Assembly (NCBI RefSeq): GCF_001999985.1
Contig: NZ_CP019645.1
Location: 1,302,001-1,366,000 of the forward strand
Source of the DNA: Helicobacter bilis
GTDB taxonomy: Bacteria; Campylobacterota; Campylobacteria; Campylobacterales; Helicobacteraceae
Reading direction: 5' to 3'
Length of the DNA stretch: 64,000 nucleotides
The notes beneath the pieces were generated by a model. The model saw only the letters and a list, made by a program, of their open reading frames with translations. It was not told the DNA's origin and ran no database searches. The position numbers and the translations under genes were made by a program. Each line of letters opens with the position of its first letter. Positions within the stretch are counted from its first letter, which is position 1. Below are positions 48,951 through 57,584 of the stretch, piece after piece.

Positions 48951-50291
48951 GTTTTAGATTATCCCTTGCCTCCCATTCATTTTCGGCAAACAAAGATATG
49001 GTATGTTGTGAAAATGTGCTAGGATTGCCGATTAAATCCTGCATATACGCATACCAATATTGCATACCAACACTCAATGTGTTGTTAAATGCCAAATCCA
49101 TAAATGCCCTAGATTCTAATATCACATCTCTACCCTGAATATCCCTTGGTGTTGGTGGTGTTGTGAGTGAATCCAGTTTGCTAAAATTATATATGTTTGC
49201 ATTGTATGCTTAATTGAGATGTATGGAGTTTTGCATACTCCAATTGTGGTATTTTCCCTCATGCGCTAATATTGAATTATTACGCATGATGATATAATTG
49301 CTTGCTACACTTGTATGTGGTCCCCACTGCTCTTTGCTGTTATCATATAATTGTTTTGCGAATTGTGTATCAAAGTAAATGTGATTTTGTGAATCTAGAT
49401 TGCATAAAATCCGTCCACCAATATCAAAGATTAACCCCTCTGTTGTGTTTCCTATCCCGCCATCTGGTGTGCTTGTAACAATTTGTCCTAATGTGTAATT
49501 CTCATTATTGTTGTTGTCGCCTGTTGTTGTTTGTATTGGACCTGATAGCATTATGCTTGATGGACTATGATAATAAAAGCAACTACGCAATTGTATCCCC
49601 AATACATCTTTAATAATGGGAATAACACCAAACATATTAGCAATATAATGCCCTCCAAAATACCTATGCTCATTTTGTATTGTCTCAATATTTAAATTCA
49701 GTCCATATTTGTTGATATGCTTTTTTGTGATAATATTTATAACTCCACCCATTGCATCACTGCCATACAATGTGCTTAATGGTCCCCTTATAATCTCGAT
49801 TCTTTCAATCGCATTTAATGGCGGTAAAAAACCATTATCGATTTGTTGATAACCATTATTGAAAGTGTTTATTGCCCCGCTTACATCTTGTCTTTTGCCA
49901 TCTATAAGCACTAATGTATAATCGCTAGGCATATCTCGCACAGATATTTCTGCATTGCCACTTCTACCCATACCCCCTCCAATGGTATGCCTGACAACAC
50001 TTCTGTCAAATCTTTGTGCGGTTTAGATTCTATCTCTTCTTGTGTGATTATGGTAATTGAAGCTGGTGCATCTTTTTGTAAATGCTCTTTGCCTGTGGCA
50101 GTTGTAACGACAGATTGCAGTGTATGTGTTTTTATATCGCCTTTGATTTCTTCTTTAGTCGTATTGCTATCCATTAATGGATAAGCTAGAGCATAACTCA
50201 AATGCAATGTTGCAAAAAATGCATATATATAATCCCATTTTAATCTAATGTTATGATAATTAATATCATTAACAGGTGGAATTATATACAT
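48901..50291 (-). pseudogene. TonB-dependent outer membrane receptor, decayed and truncated
   Basis: Three lesions are seen. The N-terminal frame (49911-50291) encodes a TonB-box/plug start (SVVTTATGKEHLQKDAPASI and TEVLSGIPLEG) and shifts at a run of five Gs (49973-49977); six would restore GGMGRSGNAEISVRDMPSDY. The second frame (to 49210) carries the plug segment SDAMGGVINIITKK and stops at a TAA after NSIHLN. The same frame continues through barrel-like sequence to [11 protein letters not shown], then is cut at the argG junction. The remaining barrel, more than half of a typical receptor, is missing. It likely took up an iron complex or similar ligand. Confidence 0.85.
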
Positions 50292-50297
50292 TATGAA

Positions 50298-50315
50298 TAA
50301 TAATATGTATTATTA
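50298..50315. promoter_or_regulatory. Fur-box-like palindrome
   Basis: TAATAATATGTATTATTA is a perfect 8-2-8 inverted repeat, close to the TAATAAT-n-ATTATTA box described for H. pylori Fur. A weaker copy, TGATAATTAATATCA, lies at 50254-50268. Both flank the presumed start of the TonB receptor, consistent with iron control. The rest of the gap to 50666 is AT-rich, with only the DUF455 gene's ribosome-binding site (ATGGAGCATAA) recognised. Confidence 0.65.
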
Positions 50316-50666
50316 TAATGATAAATTATATTAAAAGTATATGCGATGGTTACCATATTCTACATTATATTTGAAAGCTTTTATAAAAGTTACTTCTTTG
50401 TGTATTTAATAGGAGATTATATAAAATAGAAAGTATGATCAATCGTAGGATTTGTAAAAGATTTGGATGATAGCAAAAAAACCAATGATAATGCTTTATA
50501 TTCTTTATAATCATTTGTATAGAAAATACTTTGTGCTGTAATTGCAAGGTTTTATGTTCTCGCATTGGTTTTACATTTAAACTACCAAATATTATATGTC
50601 TTTATCGGTTTGGTTTATACTTTGCATTATTTATGTTAGAATCTGAAAGATAGAAATGGAGCATAA

Positions 50667-51461
50667 ATGGAGTTTTTTACCGCAGTTTTTGATGCACTCA
50701 CCACTACGCAAATTGATTTAAAATTACAAAAAGTAGAATATTTACAGGCAAATTTCTACACATATAATATGCAGCATGATATTGAAATTAAGAGTATAAA
50801 AACACCTTCTTATGCCCCTTTTTGCAAGGTTATACACCCTACGCGTTTGCAAAGACCAAAGGGCGGAAACTCAAAAGAAGCCCTAGCAAAAATCCTGCAT
50901 TCAGTCGCACATATAGAATACAATGCGATTGATTTAGGGCTTGATGCGGCATATCGTTTTCGACATTTACCGCTTGAATATTATTATGATTTTATCACTC
51001 TTGCTGGTGAAGAGGTTTTGCATTTTAGGCTTTTAGAATCTTTACTAAAAGAGCTTGGGTATGGCTATGGAGATTTTTTCGTGCATGATAATCTGTTTTG
51101 CGCTATGCAAAGCACACAGACTTTAATTGATCGTATGGCACTCGTGCATAAGGGCTTAGAAGCCTTAGGACTTGATGCAAATCCATTTGTAAGAGAGAAG
51201 ATAGAACAAGCACAAACGCCGCTAAAATCACAGATTCTTGCTGCACTTGATAGAATCTTACATGATGAAATAGGGCATGTCTCAAAAGGCGTAAAATGGC
51301 TCAATTACGCACAAAAGCTTTATAATGATAATCGCAGTTTATGTGAGATATTGCAAGGCTATGACTTTAATATCATAGGCAAGATTCCAAATATAGAGGC
51401 AAGACTAGAGGCTGGATATAGTATGCAAGAAATAGAATCTTTGCAGCAAACTTTAAGGTAG
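50667..51461 (+). CDS. DUF455 family ferritin-like protein
   Basis: 264 residues. The helical core has HSVAHIEYNAIDLGLDAAYRF, then GEEVLHFRLLESLLKELGY and LDRILHDEIGHVSKGVKW. The spaced Glu and Glu-x-x-His residues in these three helices fit a di-iron ferritin-like fold, as in DUF455 proteins. The biological function is unknown. ATGGAG lies 6 bp before the start. Intact, single gene. Confidence 0.85.
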   Translation: MEFFTAVFDALTTTQIDLKLQKVEYLQANFYTYNMQHDIEIKSIKTPSYAPFCKVIHPTRLQRPKGGNSKEALAKILHSVAHIEYNAIDLGLDAAYRFRHLPLEYYYDFITLAGEEVLHFRLLESLLKELGYGYGDFFVHDNLFCAMQSTQTLIDRMALVHKGLEALGLDANPFVREKIEQAQTPLKSQILAALDRILHDEIGHVSKGVKWLNYAQKLYNDNRSLCEILQGYDFNIIGKIPNIEARLEAGYSMQEIESLQQTLR

Positions 51462-51532
51462 TCTAAGAAACTCTAGAGAAATAGCCAAAAGATTCTGTAT
51501 TAATCTATACCAAGCATATAAAGGTAAAAAGT

Positions 51533-51778
51533 TTATTTCTCACCGAGATTTTGCATTTTCTCTACTTGTGTTTGCAGGGATTGCACTTTGCGTTCATTTC
51601 CTGCCACACCACCTGCAATAGTGAAGAGTATGCTAAGATTTAGCGCAACAAAGAAAAAGCAGAGTATGCCAACGCCTATGCTAAGTTTCAATGCATTTTT
51701 TGTAGTCTTTTTCTGTGCGTCTAGCTCATTTTGTAAACTCTTTACTTGCTCTAGCAATGCCTTTATATCAGAATCCAT
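51533..51778 (-). CDS. Small membrane protein with coiled coil
   Basis: 81 residues from the ATG at 51778, which has AAAAAGGAT upstream; a longer frame from 51811 would overlap the metal permease. Residues 3-25 form a short coiled coil (IKALLEQVKSLQNELDAQ), 32-58 a membrane helix and 62-81 another coiled segment. Immediately after the ABC permease with only 2 bp between, so co-transcribed. Function unknown. Confidence 0.65.
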   Translation of the reverse strand: MDSDIKALLEQVKSLQNELDAQKKTTKNALKLSIGVGILCFFFVALNLSILFTIAGGVAGNERKVQSLQTQVEKMQNLGEK

Positions 51779-51780
51779 AT

Positions 51781-52623
51781 CTATCCTTTTTGTAAATATC
51801 CCAAAAACCATCTACATAAATGCACCAAAATAATGCAAATCGTGCCAACAAAAGTGATAGCTGCACCGGGCATAATATTATAAGCATAAGCAAGAAATAA
51901 GCCAATAACCATAAACAATAACGCAAAGATTCCAGCAAAAAACATTTGAGTTTTGAGCGTTTTTGCAAAAATATTTCCCATATACGCAGGGATAGAAAGC
52001 ATGGCTAATACAAGGATTAAACCCGATATTTGCATACTAAGAATGATCCCAATGGCAATAAATACAAAAATGCTTTGTGTAAAGATATTTGTATGAAGCC
52101 CACGCAACTGACAAAACACAGAATCATAACTCACGCTTAGAATCTCTTTATAATACATACCAACAAAAAGCAGCAAAATCACATCAAACACGCCCATAAG
52201 CAGCAAAGATTCCATATCCACACTAATGAGTGAGCCAAAGAGATAAGATTCCATATCGGCATTTGCGTTTGGACTAAGATTCATAAACACCACGCCCACA
52301 GACATGCCAAGCGCCCACAATATCGCATTAAAAGTATCAATATGTGTATCCCATTTCTTCTGCACAAACGCAAGGCTAAATGCCACAATAATCGCACTGA
52401 TACTTGCCCCAAGCAACACAGAAAAACCGCAAAATAACGCAATGCCAATCCCACCATACGCACAATGAGCGACACCGCCACCAACAAATACAATGCGATT
52501 TGACACAAGCAAAGAGCCAATTATCCCAGCAATTACGCTAATAAGCACAATAGCAAGTAAGGCGTTTTGCAAAAAGCTATATTGCATAATGGCTTGCAGA
52601 AAAGATTCTAAAGTTGTTAGCAT
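51781..52623 (-). CDS. ABC-3 family metal permease (ZnuB/MntB-like)
   Basis: 280 residues with eight or so membrane helices. SNRIVFVGGGVAHCAYGGIGIALFCG and the conserved middle loop near SYDSVFCQLRGLHTN match zinc/manganese ABC permeases. No ATPase or binding protein gene lies beside it, so those subunits must be elsewhere. H. pylori lacks an obvious close counterpart, which makes the specificity uncertain; zinc is the most likely. Confidence 0.88.
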   Translation of the reverse strand: MLTTLESFLQAIMQYSFLQNALLAIVLISVIAGIIGSLLVSNRIVFVGGGVAHCAYGGIGIALFCGFSVLLGASISAIIVAFSLAFVQKKWDTHIDTFNAILWALGMSVGVVFMNLSPNANADMESYLFGSLISVDMESLLLMGVFDVILLLFVGMYYKEILSVSYDSVFCQLRGLHTNIFTQSIFVFIAIGIILSMQISGLILVLAMLSIPAYMGNIFAKTLKTQMFFAGIFALLFMVIGLFLAYAYNIMPGAAITFVGTICIILVHLCRWFLGYLQKG

Positions 52624-52757
52624 AATGTCCTATATCTTGTAAGATGTGCGTATTATAATCTTTTAAAGCGAATTTTTATCTACAAAGATTTATTTTAGAA
52701 TCTTGTGGAAAGTTTTAAGGGAGTCTTTATGGTAGAATAGACCTGCAACCCAGTTGT

Positions 52758-53372
52758 TTATTTAAAAACAAGCAAACTTCTTTCTACTACACCATCAATG
52801 CCAATGTATTTGTTGGAATTTTTTAAGAAGTTGTACATAAAGTCATGATATGTAGACCACGAAGCAATATTTTCAATCTCCATATAAGAATCTACGAGTC
52901 CTAAAAGCTTTATATCAAGTAAATAATGATCTATCCATGTTTGTGCCGCAGGTAAAAAATCGTAGTTTTGCTTATCAAGTATAAAAAAACTTGCACCATG
53001 CTTTGCAAACATAAAAAGTAGTGTTCGAAGTGGTAAAAGGCTACTTATATCTTCACTTTTATACTCCCCATCGTCTGTATAAGCAATATCGCCTCTATAT
53101 CGATATATATGTTTTTCCCACTTTGACGAACCATCTTCTGTTTTAGTATGACCACAATACTGAAGCACAGCCGGGCTATCAAGCAACACGGCATAAGGGA
53201 TATTATGTTTATATAGTTCTTTGCCAAGCGTAAAATAAGATTCTAACATTTCTTTGTCCGCATGTTTTATACATATAAACGCATAGCTATCAGCTTCTAA
53301 AGTATCACAATCACTAAGCCTTTTTACTTGCATAAACTTTTTGTCATTATCAAAACTACTGAATATAATCAT
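52758..53372 (-). CDS. Hypothetical protein, 204 aa
   Basis: Soluble, without signal or membrane segments. It alternates short strands and helices (MIIFSSFDNDKKFMQVK, YAFICIKHADKEM, IPYAVLLDSPAVLQYC), suggesting an alpha/beta fold of P-loop-less type. The second half has FMFAKHGASFFILDKQNYDFLP. It does not match a family I know. It reads in the same direction as the acyl-sugar operon, separated by 165 bp. Confidence 0.6.
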   Translation of the reverse strand: MIIFSSFDNDKKFMQVKRLSDCDTLEADSYAFICIKHADKEMLESYFTLGKELYKHNIPYAVLLDSPAVLQYCGHTKTEDGSSKWEKHIYRYRGDIAYTDDGEYKSEDISSLLPLRTLLFMFAKHGASFFILDKQNYDFLPAAQTWIDHYLLDIKLLGLVDSYMEIENIASWSTYHDFMYNFLKNSNKYIGIDGVVERSLLVFK

Positions 53373-53537
53373 GTGCTATTCCTTAAATCATAAATTGAGA
53401 TTGTGTATTATAGCATTATCATTGGCTTTACTTAGTATTGTTTGGCTATTTGAATCATGCGGTCTTAAAAAGTCTTTAGAATCTAGTTGGTAAAAACATT
53501 TTTACCATGATAGCTACGCAGTTTAACACACAAGAAA

Positions 53538-54083
53538 CTAATTTTTAGCGTAAATCTCCATAAGGTCTAAAAGTTTATGTTTATTGGAATCAAACTCATC
53601 TTTTGTAAGCTCAAAAAGATAATCTATATCGGTTTCCCCAACAATGCGTGATCCACAAAACTTGTGATATTGCACGACTTTTTTATTTGCTTTACGCACT
53701 TCAAAGCAATCTTTATTGAATCCTAAGACATGATAGGCATAATGCTTTAAAAGGTATTTGCCTTCTAGGGTTTGCTCTTGCTTAGCATCATCTGACATAA
53801 TCCAGCTAATAGAGCCAAACTCACCATCATGTGCGTTGTGAATCCTAATCGTCCCAAGTGCCTTGCCTTGCTTGTCTTCTACAATGAAATACCATTCATC
53901 ATTCTTTTTAAAATAGTTTTCAATGTATTGCTCTTGCAAATCCACATCATTTTTAGTTGGATTTAAAAACTTTGCCTTTGGACTACAACGAAGCGCAACG
54001 ACAAATGCCGCATCAGCCAAAGTAATCTCGCGTAAATTTACATATTTTCCTTGCAATTCTTCTTCTCGAATTATTTGTGCCAT
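53538..54083 (-). CDS. GNAT family N-acetyltransferase
   Basis: 181 residues. NLREITLADAAFVVALR is the N-terminal GNAT strand-helix, YFIVEDKQGKALGTIRIHN the central strands, and HVLGFNKDCFEVRKANKKVVQYHKFCGSRIVGE the acceptor-side end, like PseH/RimJ-type sugar or protein acetyltransferases. Last in the ACP-SDR-ligase-GNAT cluster, 46 bp after the ligase. In such clusters the enzyme usually acylates an amino sugar. Confidence 0.8.
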   Translation of the reverse strand: MAQIIREEELQGKYVNLREITLADAAFVVALRCSPKAKFLNPTKNDVDLQEQYIENYFKKNDEWYFIVEDKQGKALGTIRIHNAHDGEFGSISWIMSDDAKQEQTLEGKYLLKHYAYHVLGFNKDCFEVRKANKKVVQYHKFCGSRIVGETDIDYLFELTKDEFDSNKHKLLDLMEIYAKN

Positions 54084-54129
54084 AGTTTTCCTTTCTATTT
54101 CTTAGTGTTATAGAATAACCAATTCCACG

Positions 54130-55533
54130 TTATATTTTTATTCTCTTAAATCTCTCATTCATTTCTAAAGATTCCACAATGCTTACTTTACTTGGGATCT
54201 TAAAGGAGGCGAGTTTGTCTTTGCAAAAAGTGCGGATATGTTTTTTTAGCGCTAAGTTTGAAGTAGCGTGAGATTGAGATTCTACCTCTTCTATTTTTTC
54301 AGAATCTAGCACCACCTTTACACTCACACTTTGCCCTGTAATAGCATTAGATTCCCCATATACAACACAATCACTTATAAATGGAATTTGTAATAGCACC
54401 CCTTCAACTTCTTGTGGGATAACCTTTTCTCCACCTACATTTATAACTTCTTTTGCCCTGCCTATGATTTTTATATACTCTTCCCCATTAATATTTTTTA
54501 CTTCTACTAAATCCCCTGTTGCAAAATAGCCTTCATTATCAAACACACTATTATCACTATTAAGATAGCCTAGTGCGTTTGTGTGGGATTTGATAAAAAG
54601 CTCGTTATTTACAATCTTATATTCCATATTATCAAGGCGAATAAAATTATCCTTTGTTGTAGTCTGCGTGATACCTATCTCACTTGCTCCAAATGTTTGA
54701 TGAAATCGCACTTTTGGAAAAGCGTTTTTAAGCTTTGCTAAAAGAGAATCTGACATTTTTTCCGTGCCATAGGTAATAAGCCTTAGTGAGCTTAAATCAT
54801 AAAGCTGCGTTGGGTTTGAGAGCAAAAAGAGATGAAGCAAACTAGGACTAGCGGGTAAAAGGGCGATTTTGTAATCTTGAATACTTTTTGCAATCTCTTG
54901 CATATCTTTGCGATTTTTTAGAGTAATGCCACACGCCCCCAGACTTAGCACATTAAAAAGCGTATTTAGCCCACCTATATGATCAAACATAAGGAATAAT
55001 AAGATATTTATACGCTTTGGCTTTTTCTCTAAAAAACCTTGAAGCAAGGTGTTTAGATTATGCACTATGGCTTTAGGTTTGCCCGTGCTACCGCTTGAAA
55101 AAAGGATTAATCCGCTTGTGTGATTTGCCTGCAGGGAAGCAATAATGCTGTGTTTTTTGTCTGTGCTATGCGTAGAATGCAAGGTGTTATTATAGAAAAG
55201 ATAGTCTATTTGCCCTTCTTTGATATAAGATTGAAGCATAGGAGAGAATATGGAATCTTTTGGGGCAAGTGAAGCAGATAGCGGTGTGATAATAAACCCC
55301 TTTTCTACACACGCTAGGAAAAAGGCTAAAGTCTTTAAATCATAATCGCCGATAATGCCAATGACACTGTTTGCCTTTATGTCATTTAGCAAATTTAGAG
55401 CATTGCATATAGAATCTAAAAGCTCCCCATAAGTGTGGCTTTGAGATTGTGCAATAAGACATATAGAATCTTGCTCAAAACCCTCAATCTTGCGTAAAAA
55501 TGGGTGCGTGAAATTATAAGAATTACTACGCAT
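54130..55533 (-). CDS. AMP-binding acyl/amino-acid ligase
   Basis: 467 residues. LILFSSGSTGKPKAIVHN is the phosphate-binding A3 motif of the adenylate-forming family; FGASEIGITQ and GYFATGDLVE with GRAKEVINVGGEKVIPQEVE are the later conserved motifs. It should activate a carboxylic acid as an adenylate and load it on the carrier protein encoded upstream. It overlaps the 3' end of the SDR gene by 8 bp. Similar ligase/ACP pairs occur in Campylobacter flagellin-glycan loci. Confidence 0.88.
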   Translation of the reverse strand: MRSNSYNFTHPFLRKIEGFEQDSICLIAQSQSHTYGELLDSICNALNLLNDIKANSVIGIIGDYDLKTLAFFLACVEKGFIITPLSASLAPKDSIFSPMLQSYIKEGQIDYLFYNNTLHSTHSTDKKHSIIASLQANHTSGLILFSSGSTGKPKAIVHNLNTLLQGFLEKKPKRINILLFLMFDHIGGLNTLFNVLSLGACGITLKNRKDMQEIAKSIQDYKIALLPASPSLLHLFLLSNPTQLYDLSSLRLITYGTEKMSDSLLAKLKNAFPKVRFHQTFGASEIGITQTTTKDNFIRLDNMEYKIVNNELFIKSHTNALGYLNSDNSVFDNEGYFATGDLVEVKNINGEEYIKIIGRAKEVINVGGEKVIPQEVEGVLLQIPFISDCVVYGESNAITGQSVSVKVVLDSEKIEEVESQSHATSNLALKKHIRTFCKDKLASFKIPSKVSIVESLEMNERFKRIKI

Positions 55534-56542
55534 TCACGCCTCCAAGGTAAATCACTTGTGCGGTGATAAAATCACTCTTTTCATTTAAGAAAAACTCAAT
55601 GGCATTTAGCACATCTCTAAACTCACCAAATCGTTTGATGGCTTGTTGGTTTAAAAGGGCGTCCATTTTTGCTTTAGGGACATTTTTGATTAAATCCGTT
55701 GGCACAGGTGTAGGACCAATGGCATTTATGGTGATACCAAACTCGCTTAATTCCTTAGCACATACTTGTGTGAGATTGACTAGTGCGGCTTTTGAGGCGG
55801 CATAGGCGGCTTCACCCTCTAGGCGTAAGGGGGTGGCGATGGTGGCGAAATTTACGATGCGGTAGGGCATTTGCGTTGTTTGCGTCGGCTTTTTTGCAGG
55901 TTTGGACTGGTGCTTCGCACAAGTGGTGCTTTTGGCGGATTATTCGCTCAAGGCTCGGTCATTTATGTTTAATAAACTCCCTTCACCTTTCGCTCCAAAA
56001 GCTATGCTTTCTTTAGTAAAACCACTAAAATCACTCAAAAATCCTTCCGCAGTAGAATCCTTATTGTTAGAATCTAAGATTGCAGATTCTTTAAAATCAT
56101 CACAAACCGCTTCCGCAATAGCATTTTTCGCATTATTTTTAGAATCTAGCCCCTTAGATTCTAAATCCTTTATACGCTTTTTATAATTTTGCACCATAAC
56201 CTTTGAGACTTCTCGTAAGAAAAGAAAGCTACCAAATACATTTGTGTTAAAGATATTTTGCATAGTTTTTAGTGGTGTAGTAAGGATATGATTCATAGGG
56301 GCAATACCTGCATTATTCAGCAAAACATCAATTGTGCCAAATTCCTTTTTCACAGCCCTTACCATATTTACAACCGCATTTTCATCACACACATCAAGGG
56401 TAAAATGCCTATAATTTTTATGCTCCAAATTGCTTTGTGTCCGTGAGCAACCACATACAATATCGCCTTTATTTAAGTAATACTCGCTTAAATCCCTGCC
56501 TATGCCCTTGCGTGTCCCTGTGATAAGTATAACTCTAGGCAT
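55526..56542 (-). pseudogene. Short-chain dehydrogenase/reductase split by an insert with a stop
   Basis: The N-terminal 122 residues (TGTRKGIGRDL, NNAGIAPMNHIL) and the C-terminal part (RIVNFATIATPLRLEGEAAYAASKAALVNL, with the YxxxK motif, then FITAQVIYLGG) make one FabG-like enzyme. Between them lies about 100 codons of unrelated Ser/Lys/Asp-rich sequence containing one in-frame TAA (55940-55942). Both halves are in the same frame. At the usual catalytic serine the sequence reads NFATIATP, so activity is doubtful. It overlaps the ACP gene and the ligase gene by 8 bp each. Confidence 0.85.
55871..56176 (-). repeat. Insert of about 306 bp inside the SDR gene
   Basis: It encodes repeat-like LESKGLDSKNNAKNAIAEAV and FLSDFSGFTKESIAFGAK stretches, then a more G+C-rich end (CGCAAACAACGCAAATG). 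Several AGATTCT/AGAATCT words lie within. The length is near a multiple of three and it sits between SDR strands. Boundaries are estimated from the protein break points. Confidence 0.5.
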
Positions 56543-56831
56543 TTGCTTTGCTCTTTTCTAGGATATAGGCACTTAAGGTAGCGACATCTTTAAATGGCGA
56601 GTTTCTTCCGCTCATTGTCTTTTCATCAGCTAGGACAAGATTGAGATTGAGTTCATCCGCTAGCATTTCCTCTAAGTCAGCAATAAAGCTTACAAGGGCT
56701 AGAGAATCTAAATTGCCCTCAATCCCATAGATTTTTGTTTCAAGCGTTGGATTTTTTAGATTCTCATTTTCTAGTTCATCTGCTAGAGATTGGAGAGATT
56801 TATAGATTAATGATTGGATTTGTGTTTGCAT
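56535..56831 (-). CDS. Acyl carrier protein-like protein
   Basis: 98 residues. The phosphopantetheine attachment site is GNLDSLALVSFIADLEEML, with DSL carrying the serine near residue 43. It probably holds the acyl or aminoacyl group made by the adenylating ligase in the same operon. It heads the cluster; a T13 run and a TATAAT box lie directly upstream. It overlaps the SDR start by 8 bp. Confidence 0.88.
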   Translation of the reverse strand: MQTQIQSLIYKSLQSLADELENENLKNPTLETKIYGIEGNLDSLALVSFIADLEEMLADELNLNLVLADEKTMSGRNSPFKDVATLSAYILEKSKANA

Positions 56832-56883
56832 TTTGTGTTCCTTAAGTAGTGTCGATAAAAAATATTTTTACATGTAGATTTGC

Positions 56884-56889
56884 ATTATA
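56884..56889 (-). promoter_or_regulatory. Predicted -10 box (TATAAT) of the acyl operon
   Basis: On the minus strand the box reads TATAAT, about 53 bp before the ACP start. The 13-base homopolymer begins 15 bases further upstream, across the -35 region. Confidence 0.55.
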
Positions 56890-56904
56890 ATATATGCAAA
56901 ATCG

Positions 56905-56917
56905 TTTTTTTTTTTTT
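56905..56917 (+). repeat. Poly-T tract (13 T; poly-A in gene direction) in the acyl-operon promoter
   Basis: Thirteen Ts at 74-86 bp before the ACP start. Its place against the -10 box suggests that changes in length would alter promoter strength. Confidence 0.8.
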
Positions 56918-57157
56918 GTAAAAAAAGCGAAATTATTTTAGTTTTGTGTAGATAAAAGTAACATTTTTAATATTTTATGACAACAAGTAGCGCTTAAAAT
57001 AGAGATGATTCTATGTTTTTGTAGGGCATGTGGGTTAAGAGTTTTCATATAAAGTAAGGATTTTTAGTTATCACTTATAAAATATTAAACTTTTTTAACT
57101 CCAAACACCCTAAAACCGATACTCTAAACACTAAGCAAAAAAGCCCTGTTATAATTC

Positions 57158-57572
57158 TGTATAACCTTTTAAGATTAAATCAAAAAATCACAAGTAAAAT
57201 AATACATATTCTAAAGATTTCAGTTTTGATTGTGTTGTATGAATAAGGTTTTAAAGTTTTATTTCTTTCCTGTTTTTTAAAATACCCTTACATCATAACT
57301 TAAAATCTAAGTCTTTTTATATGATTTTTATATAGTGATTATATATTACTTTTTCACTTTACAAAGTGTGACAAACTAAGCAATACAAAATTACAAATTA
57401 CTTAAGCTTTGATACAAATTAAAATTACATAAGCAAACAATACTTTAATTTTACATTCTCTACTTAATGGAATTTATAAGCCTTTATTGTGTAGTTTTAT
57501 ATACCTTTTAAGCACATAAAACATAGTTTAATAATTTAAAAAATGTATAACCTTTTTTAGATTAAAACAAAA
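57158..57572. repeat. AT-rich gap with two near-identical direct repeats
   Basis: TGTATAACCTTTTAAGATTA at 57158-57177 recurs as TGTATAACCTTTTTTAGATTA at 57544-57564, with a looser copy (TATATACCTTTTAAG) near 57497. They lie next to the transposase remnant and could be transposase-binding ends. The 56918-57584 gap has no coding frame I can support. Confidence 0.45.
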
Positions 57573-57584
57573 GAATTGTAGCAA

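Noticed and set aside
55783..56186. Plus-strand frames opposite the SDR insert
   Set aside because: They are Leu/Phe/Arg-rich shadows of the insert without ribosome-binding sites.
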